This document shows positions 6,907-10,206 of a DNA stretch of 10,206 nucleotides, one piece after another; positions within the stretch are counted from its first letter, which is position 1, and each line of letters starts with the position of its first letter. A model generated the notes under the pieces. The model saw nothing but the letters and a program-made list of their open reading frames with translations. It did no database searches and was not told where the DNA came from. The stretch is from Rhodocyclales bacterium (GTDB lineage: Bacteria > Pseudomonadota > Gammaproteobacteria > Burkholderiales > Rhodocyclaceae). The translations under genes and the position numbers were made by a program. The DNA lies in NCBI GenBank assembly GCA_021286885.1, contig JAJTBM010000072.1, positions 1 through 10,206 of the forward strand, written 5' to 3'.

Positions 6907-8097
6907 ATGGGGGTCGCCCTGCGGCGTGGCTTGCGCGCCCTGCATGGCTATCTGGGCCTGAGCCTGGGGCTGGTGTTCGTGCTGCTGGGGATCACCGGCA
7001 GCGGGCTGGTGTTCTATCCCGATCTGGATCAGCTGCTGAACCCGGCCTTGAAGCCCATGCCCGGTCTGGCCGCCGCCCCCCGGGTGGATCTGGATCAGGC
7101 CCTGGCCCGGCTGCGGGCCGCCTATCCGCCCGAAACGGGGTATGGGGGGCGCTGGCGTTTTGAGTTGCCCATGGACACCAGCCGCCCGCTGATGGCCCGC
7201 TATTACCAGCCCCCGGAGCGGGCCGGGCGGCATTTTGCGCCGCTGCTGGTGAGCCTTGACCCCCAAAGCCTGGACATCACCTCCGCCCGTTTCTGGGGCG
7301 ACGGGGGTATGACCTGGATCTACGATCTCCATTACACCCTGCTGCTGGAAGAGGACGGCCTCGTGCTGGTGGGGTGGTGCGGGCTCGCCTTGGCCCTGCT
7401 GCTGTTGAGTGGGCTGGCCCTGTGGTGGCCCCGGCCTGGGCGCTGGCGCGAGGCCCTGCGCCTGCGTCCCCGCCCGCGTCCGGGCGTGTTCGTGTTTGAT
7501 CTGCACATGCTGGCCGGCTGGAGCTGCGCCCTGGTGCTGCTGGTGGTGGCCGTGAGTGGTGTGGGGCTGGCCTGGCCCCAGCCGGCCCGGCAACTGGTAG
7601 GGCAGTTCAGCCCCCTGGCCGAGCGGCCCAGGCCTGGGGCGTCTGCGGGCATCCGGGCGGGCAATGCTGAAAACCCCGCCGGGCCCTCTGGCCCGCTTTC
7701 CCTGGCCCACGCTCAGGCGTTGGCGCAGGCACGCTTTCCCGGGGCCGAGCTGCGCTGGGTGGAAAGCAGCGGCGCGGCGGGCGAGCCCCTCATGCTGCGC
7801 CTCTACCAGCCCGGAGAACCGAGCCGGCGCTTTCCCCATACCCAGCTGTGGCTGGACTCGCTGGATGGAAGGCCCTTGGCCGAGCGCGACCCCCGCCAGA
7901 TGGGGGCGGGCGATACCGTGCTCAATTGGCTGCATCCCCTGCATAACGGTGAAGCGTTTGGGCTCACGGGGCGTTGGCTGGTGTTGGTGTCGGGCTTGAT
8001 GCCTTTGGTGCTGGGCATCTCCGGCACCCTGCGCTGGTGGCAGCGCCGGCAGGCCCGAGCCCGGAGCCGGCTAAAGGCGGCAACCGGAACTTTTTGA
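6907..8097 (+). CDS. PepSY-type inner-membrane protein, candidate ferrisiderophore reductase
   Basis: This 396-residue protein has four predicted membrane helices (about 15-37, 151-174, 199-223, 356-379) with two periplasmic domains between them, the layout of PepSY-associated transmembrane proteins. FoxB and PiuB, in this superfamily, act at the inner membrane in siderophore use, FoxB being linked to reductive iron release. Conserved histidines sit at the helix ends: H13 (RALHGYLG), H142 (YDLHYTLL), H200 (FDLHMLAGW), and H343 and H346 (NWLHPLHNGEAFGLTGR), suitable as heme ligands. The ATG is five bases after the receptor stop and lacks a clear Shine-Dalgarno sequence, suggesting translational coupling. 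The C-terminal tail is basic (RRQARARSRLK) and probably cytoplasmic. Pairing with the TonB receptor suggests that the imported chelate is reduced to release iron; this is inference. No permease gene is next to it. Confidence 0.87.
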   Translation: MGVALRRGLRALHGYLGLSLGLVFVLLGITGSGLVFYPDLDQLLNPALKPMPGLAAAPRVDLDQALARLRAAYPPETGYGGRWRFELPMDTSRPLMARYYQPPERAGRHFAPLLVSLDPQSLDITSARFWGDGGMTWIYDLHYTLLLEEDGLVLVGWCGLALALLLLSGLALWWPRPGRWREALRLRPRPRPGVFVFDLHMLAGWSCALVLLVVAVSGVGLAWPQPARQLVGQFSPLAERPRPGASAGIRAGNAENPAGPSGPLSLAHAQALAQARFPGAELRWVESSGAAGEPLMLRLYQPGEPSRRFPHTQLWLDSLDGRPLAERDPRQMGAGDTVLNWLHPLHNGEAFGLTGRWLVLVSGLMPLVLGISGTLRWWQRRQARARSRLKAATGTF

Positions 8098-8196
8098 AGC
8101 AGCTTGGCCCCAAATCTTCAAAATTTCTCCCAGGTGCTCGTGTAGCATTGCCGCGCCTTTTAGTCCGGCCCTACGGCCTTCTTGCGGAACGCCCCC
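8098..8196 (+). other. Gap before the efflux operon
   Basis: These 99 bases separate the PepSY gene from mdtA. No clear terminator was found; GGCC-CTAC-GGCC near 8167-8178 is only a four-base stem. The AT-richer stretch at 8113-8130 and TAGCAT near 8146 may belong to a promoter for mdtA, but spacing and -35 match are poor. The efflux genes may therefore have their own promoter or be read through from the receptor operon. Confidence 0.3.
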
Positions 8197-9462
8197 ATGT
8201 CCAGCCCGTCCAGTTCTCCCCGCCCGGCCAGTGCCCGGGCTTCCCGTGTTGCTGTTTTGCGTGCCTGGTGGTTCTGGGGCTTGTTGGTGGCCCTGGCAGC
8301 GGGCGGCGGTTGGTATTACACCCAATCGGCTCCATCCACCCCGGCGGGCGAGCCGGGCAAGGAGGGGCGGCGCGGTGGTGAGCGCTCGGTGCCCGTGACC
8401 CTGGGCCAGGTGGCCAAGGGGGATGTGCGCGTGCTGGTATCGGCCCTGGGCAATGTGATTCCGCGTAATCAGGTGACGGTGCGCAGCCGGGTGGATGGCC
8501 AGCTGGTGGGCATCGAATTCCCCGAGGGGCAGCTGGTCAAGGCGGGGGATGTGCTCGCCCGCATCGACCCGGAGCCCTTCAAAGCGGCGCTGGAGCAGGC
8601 CCGGGGCCAGCTCGCCCGGGATCAGGCCCTGCTCAAAAACGCCCGCCTGGATCTGGAGCGCTACCAGACCCTGCTGGCCCAGGATTCCATCTCCCGCCAG
8701 CAGCTCGATACCCAGGATGCGCTGGTGCGCCAGTACCAGGGCACCGTCCAGGCTGATGAGGGGGCCGTGCGCACTGCCGAACTGCAACTCTCCTACACCA
8801 CGGTGCGCGCTCCCATGGCGGGCCGGGTAGGGCTGCGCCAGGTGGACCCGGGCAATATGATCAAATCCACCGACACCAACGGGCTGGTGGTGCTCAGCCA
8901 GACAACGCCGGTGACGGTGGTGTTTGCGGTGCCCGAAGAGCGCCTCGGGGCCATTCTCAAGGGCATGAAGGCCAAGGGCGGGCTGATGGTGGAGGCCTGG
9001 GATCGGGAACTGCGCGTCAAGCAGGGCGAGGGCCGGCTGCTGGCGGTGGATAGCCAGATCGACACCGCGACCGGCACCATCAAGCTCAAGGCCGAGTTTG
9101 CCAACGCTGACGGCACCCTGTTTCCCAATCAGTTTGTGAATGTGCGCGTGCTGCTGGATGTGCAGAAAGACGTGCTCACCGTGCCCGTGGCGGCCCTGCA
9201 GCAGGGGGCCAAGGGGCGCTTTGTGTTCCGGGTGAATGCAGAAAACCGGGTCAGCCCGGTGCCGGTGCGCCTGGGGCCGGTGGATGGGCCGGTGGCTGCC
9301 GTGGAGGATGGGCTGGCCGAAGGGGACAAGATCGTGGTGGATGGCCTCGACAAGCTGCGCGAAGGTGCCAAGGTGGAGCCCGTTGATCCTAACCTGGGGG
9401 CCAGCGCCAAAAAGCGTGGCGGCCCGGGCGGGCCGGGCCGTCCGGCGGGCGGCGCCCACTGA
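8197..9462 (+). CDS. mdtA: RND efflux periplasmic adaptor (membrane fusion protein), MdtA type
   Basis: MdtA links the inner-membrane RND pump MdtBC to an outer-membrane channel for drug efflux. The 421-residue length is close to the 415 of E. coli MdtA. An N-terminal signal-anchor helix (about 23-41, WWFWGLLVALAAGGGWYY) follows a Ser/Pro/Arg-rich cytoplasmic tail. The first half of the lipoyl-like domain (about 90-125, VRSRVDGQLVGIEF then EGQLVKAGDVLARIDPEPF) leads into a coiled-coil hairpin (about 129-200). The second lipoyl half starts at TVRAPMAGRVG (202). A beta-barrel region with DSQIDTATGTIKLKAEFAN and a membrane-proximal domain follow. The C-terminus is a low-complexity Gly/Pro/Arg tail. 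The ATG at 8197 is preferred over the in-frame TTG at 8182; GGA at 8186-8188 gives it an eight-base spacer. mdtB follows after 18 bases. Confidence 0.92.
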   Translation: MSSPSSSPRPASARASRVAVLRAWWFWGLLVALAAGGGWYYTQSAPSTPAGEPGKEGRRGGERSVPVTLGQVAKGDVRVLVSALGNVIPRNQVTVRSRVDGQLVGIEFPEGQLVKAGDVLARIDPEPFKAALEQARGQLARDQALLKNARLDLERYQTLLAQDSISRQQLDTQDALVRQYQGTVQADEGAVRTAELQLSYTTVRAPMAGRVGLRQVDPGNMIKSTDTNGLVVLSQTTPVTVVFAVPEERLGAILKGMKAKGGLMVEAWDRELRVKQGEGRLLAVDSQIDTATGTIKLKAEFANADGTLFPNQFVNVRVLLDVQKDVLTVPVAALQQGAKGRFVFRVNAENRVSPVPVRLGPVDGPVAAVEDGLAEGDKIVVDGLDKLREGAKVEPVDPNLGASAKKRGGPGGPGRPAGGAH

Positions 9463-9480
9463 GCGGCGGGGCCCATCGCC

Positions 9481-10206
9481 ATGAGCGCTGCTGCCAATAA
9501 TCCGTCCCGGCTGTTCATCCTGCGCCCGGTGGCGACTTCGCTGCTGATGGTGGCGATTCTGCTGGCCGGCCTGGTGGCCTACCGGCTGCTGCCCATTGCC
9601 GCCTTGCCCCAGGTGGATTACCCCACCATCCAGGTCAAGACCTTTTACCCGGGGGCGAGCCCCGATGTGATGACCTCGGGCGTCACCGCGCCCCTGGAGC
9701 GCCAGTTTGGCCAGATGCCGGGGCTGGACGAGATGTCTTCCACCAGCGCCGGGGGCGCTTCGGTCATCACCCTGCGCTTTGGCCTCAACATGGGGCTGGA
9801 CGTGGCCGAGCAGCAGGTGCAGGCCGCCATTAATGCGGCGTCCAGCCTGCTGCCCACCGACCTGCCCGCGCCGCCCACCTACAGCAAGGTGAACCCGGCC
9901 GACGCGCCCATCATGAGTCTGGCGGTCAGTTCCCCCAGCCTGCCCATCACCCGGGTGCATGATCTGGTGGAAAGCCGCCTCGCCCAGAAGATTTCCCAGG
10001 TGCAGGGGGTGGGGCTGGTGAGCATTGCGGGCGGGCGCCGCCCTGCCGTGCGGGTCCAGGTGAACCCCACCAAGCTGGCGGCCCAGGGCATGTCCCTGGA
10101 AGACATCCGCACCGCCATTGCCAACGCCAACGTCAACCAGGCCAAGGGCAGCTTTGATGGCCCCCAGCGGGCGTCCACCATCGACGCCAACGACCAGCTG
10201 CGCTCC
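9481..10206 (+). CDS. mdtB: RND multidrug efflux pump inner-membrane subunit, MdtB type (3' end outside the window)
   Basis: The frame is open from ATG 9481 to the last base, giving 242 codons of a protein normally about 1040 residues long, so only the N-terminal quarter is seen. It opens with the RND first helix ([18 protein letters not shown], about 7-32). The porter domain follows with [79 protein letters not shown] and [20 protein letters not shown]. It matches MdtB more closely than MdtC as I recall the two E. coli sequences (SRLFI-x-[31 protein letters not shown]). MdtB and MdtC form a mixed trimer driven by proton flow, so an mdtC gene should follow outside the window. The proton-relay residues lie beyond the end and cannot be checked. 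The ribosome site is weak (GGCGGGG about ten bases upstream). Confidence 0.93.
   Translation, partial: MSAAANNPSRLFILRPVATSLLMVAILLAGLVAYRLLPIAALPQVDYPTIQVKTFYPGASPDVMTSGVTAPLERQFGQMPGLDEMSSTSAGGASVITLRFGLNMGLDVAEQQVQAAINAASSLLPTDLPAPPTYSKVNPADAPIMSLAVSSPSLPITRVHDLVESRLAQKISQVQGVGLVSIAGGRRPAVRVQVNPTKLAAQGMSLEDIRTAIANANVNQAKGSFDGPQRASTIDANDQLRS

Noticed and set aside
8182..8184. TTG as the start codon of mdtA
   Set aside because: The ATG at 8197 is only five codons on, has a purine-rich GCGGAA before it, and gives a normal-length adaptor.
8071..9960. 629-codon minus-strand open frame over mdtA and mdtB
   Set aside because: It is a shadow of two strongly conserved efflux genes, with composition typical of antisense GC-rich frames.

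Overview
This is a GC-rich (roughly two-thirds G+C by eye), gene-dense chromosomal stretch from a proteobacterium. The protein sequences and the etfBA / acyl-CoA dehydrogenase arrangement suggest a betaproteobacterium, perhaps of the Rhodocyclales (Azospira/Dechloromonas-like). That placement is inferred from sequence style and was not searched. Every full-length gene is intact. No insertion sequences, tRNA or rRNA genes, CRISPR arrays or phage genes are visible.

Region 1 (1-4315, + strand) is a fatty acyl-CoA oxidation and electron-transfer block. It holds the 3' part of etfB, etfA overlapping it by one base, a small CbiM-like membrane protein, and a 598-residue acyl-CoA dehydrogenase of the long, C-terminally extended class. 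A strong rho-independent terminator follows. The dehydrogenase would pass electrons from acyl-CoA to the EtfAB flavoprotein and on to the quinone pool. The membrane protein between them has no obvious role in this pathway.

Region 2 (4202-4870) starts with about 195 bases containing no gene but three inverted repeats. Next, on the minus strand, is a small secreted cysteine-rich protein with a Kazal-type protease-inhibitor-like C-terminus. A divergent 188-base promoter region with short direct repeats follows.

Region 3 (4871-8097, + strand) is an outer-membrane TonB-dependent receptor followed 5 bases later by a PepSY-type inner-membrane protein with conserved histidines. This pair is typical of siderophore or metal-chelate uptake with reductive release at the inner membrane. 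The ligand cannot be told from sequence.

Region 4 (8197-end, + strand) is an RND efflux operon of the MdtABC type: the periplasmic adaptor mdtA, then the first 242 codons of the inner-membrane pump mdtB, which runs off the window.

No clearly new multi-gene system is present. The best leads are the CbiM-like protein, which keeps one metal-ligand motif but lacks the canonical N-terminal Met-His; the Kazal-like protein with a relocated cysteine; the receptor/PepSY unit beside an efflux operon; and the structured gene-free stretch at 4202-4397.
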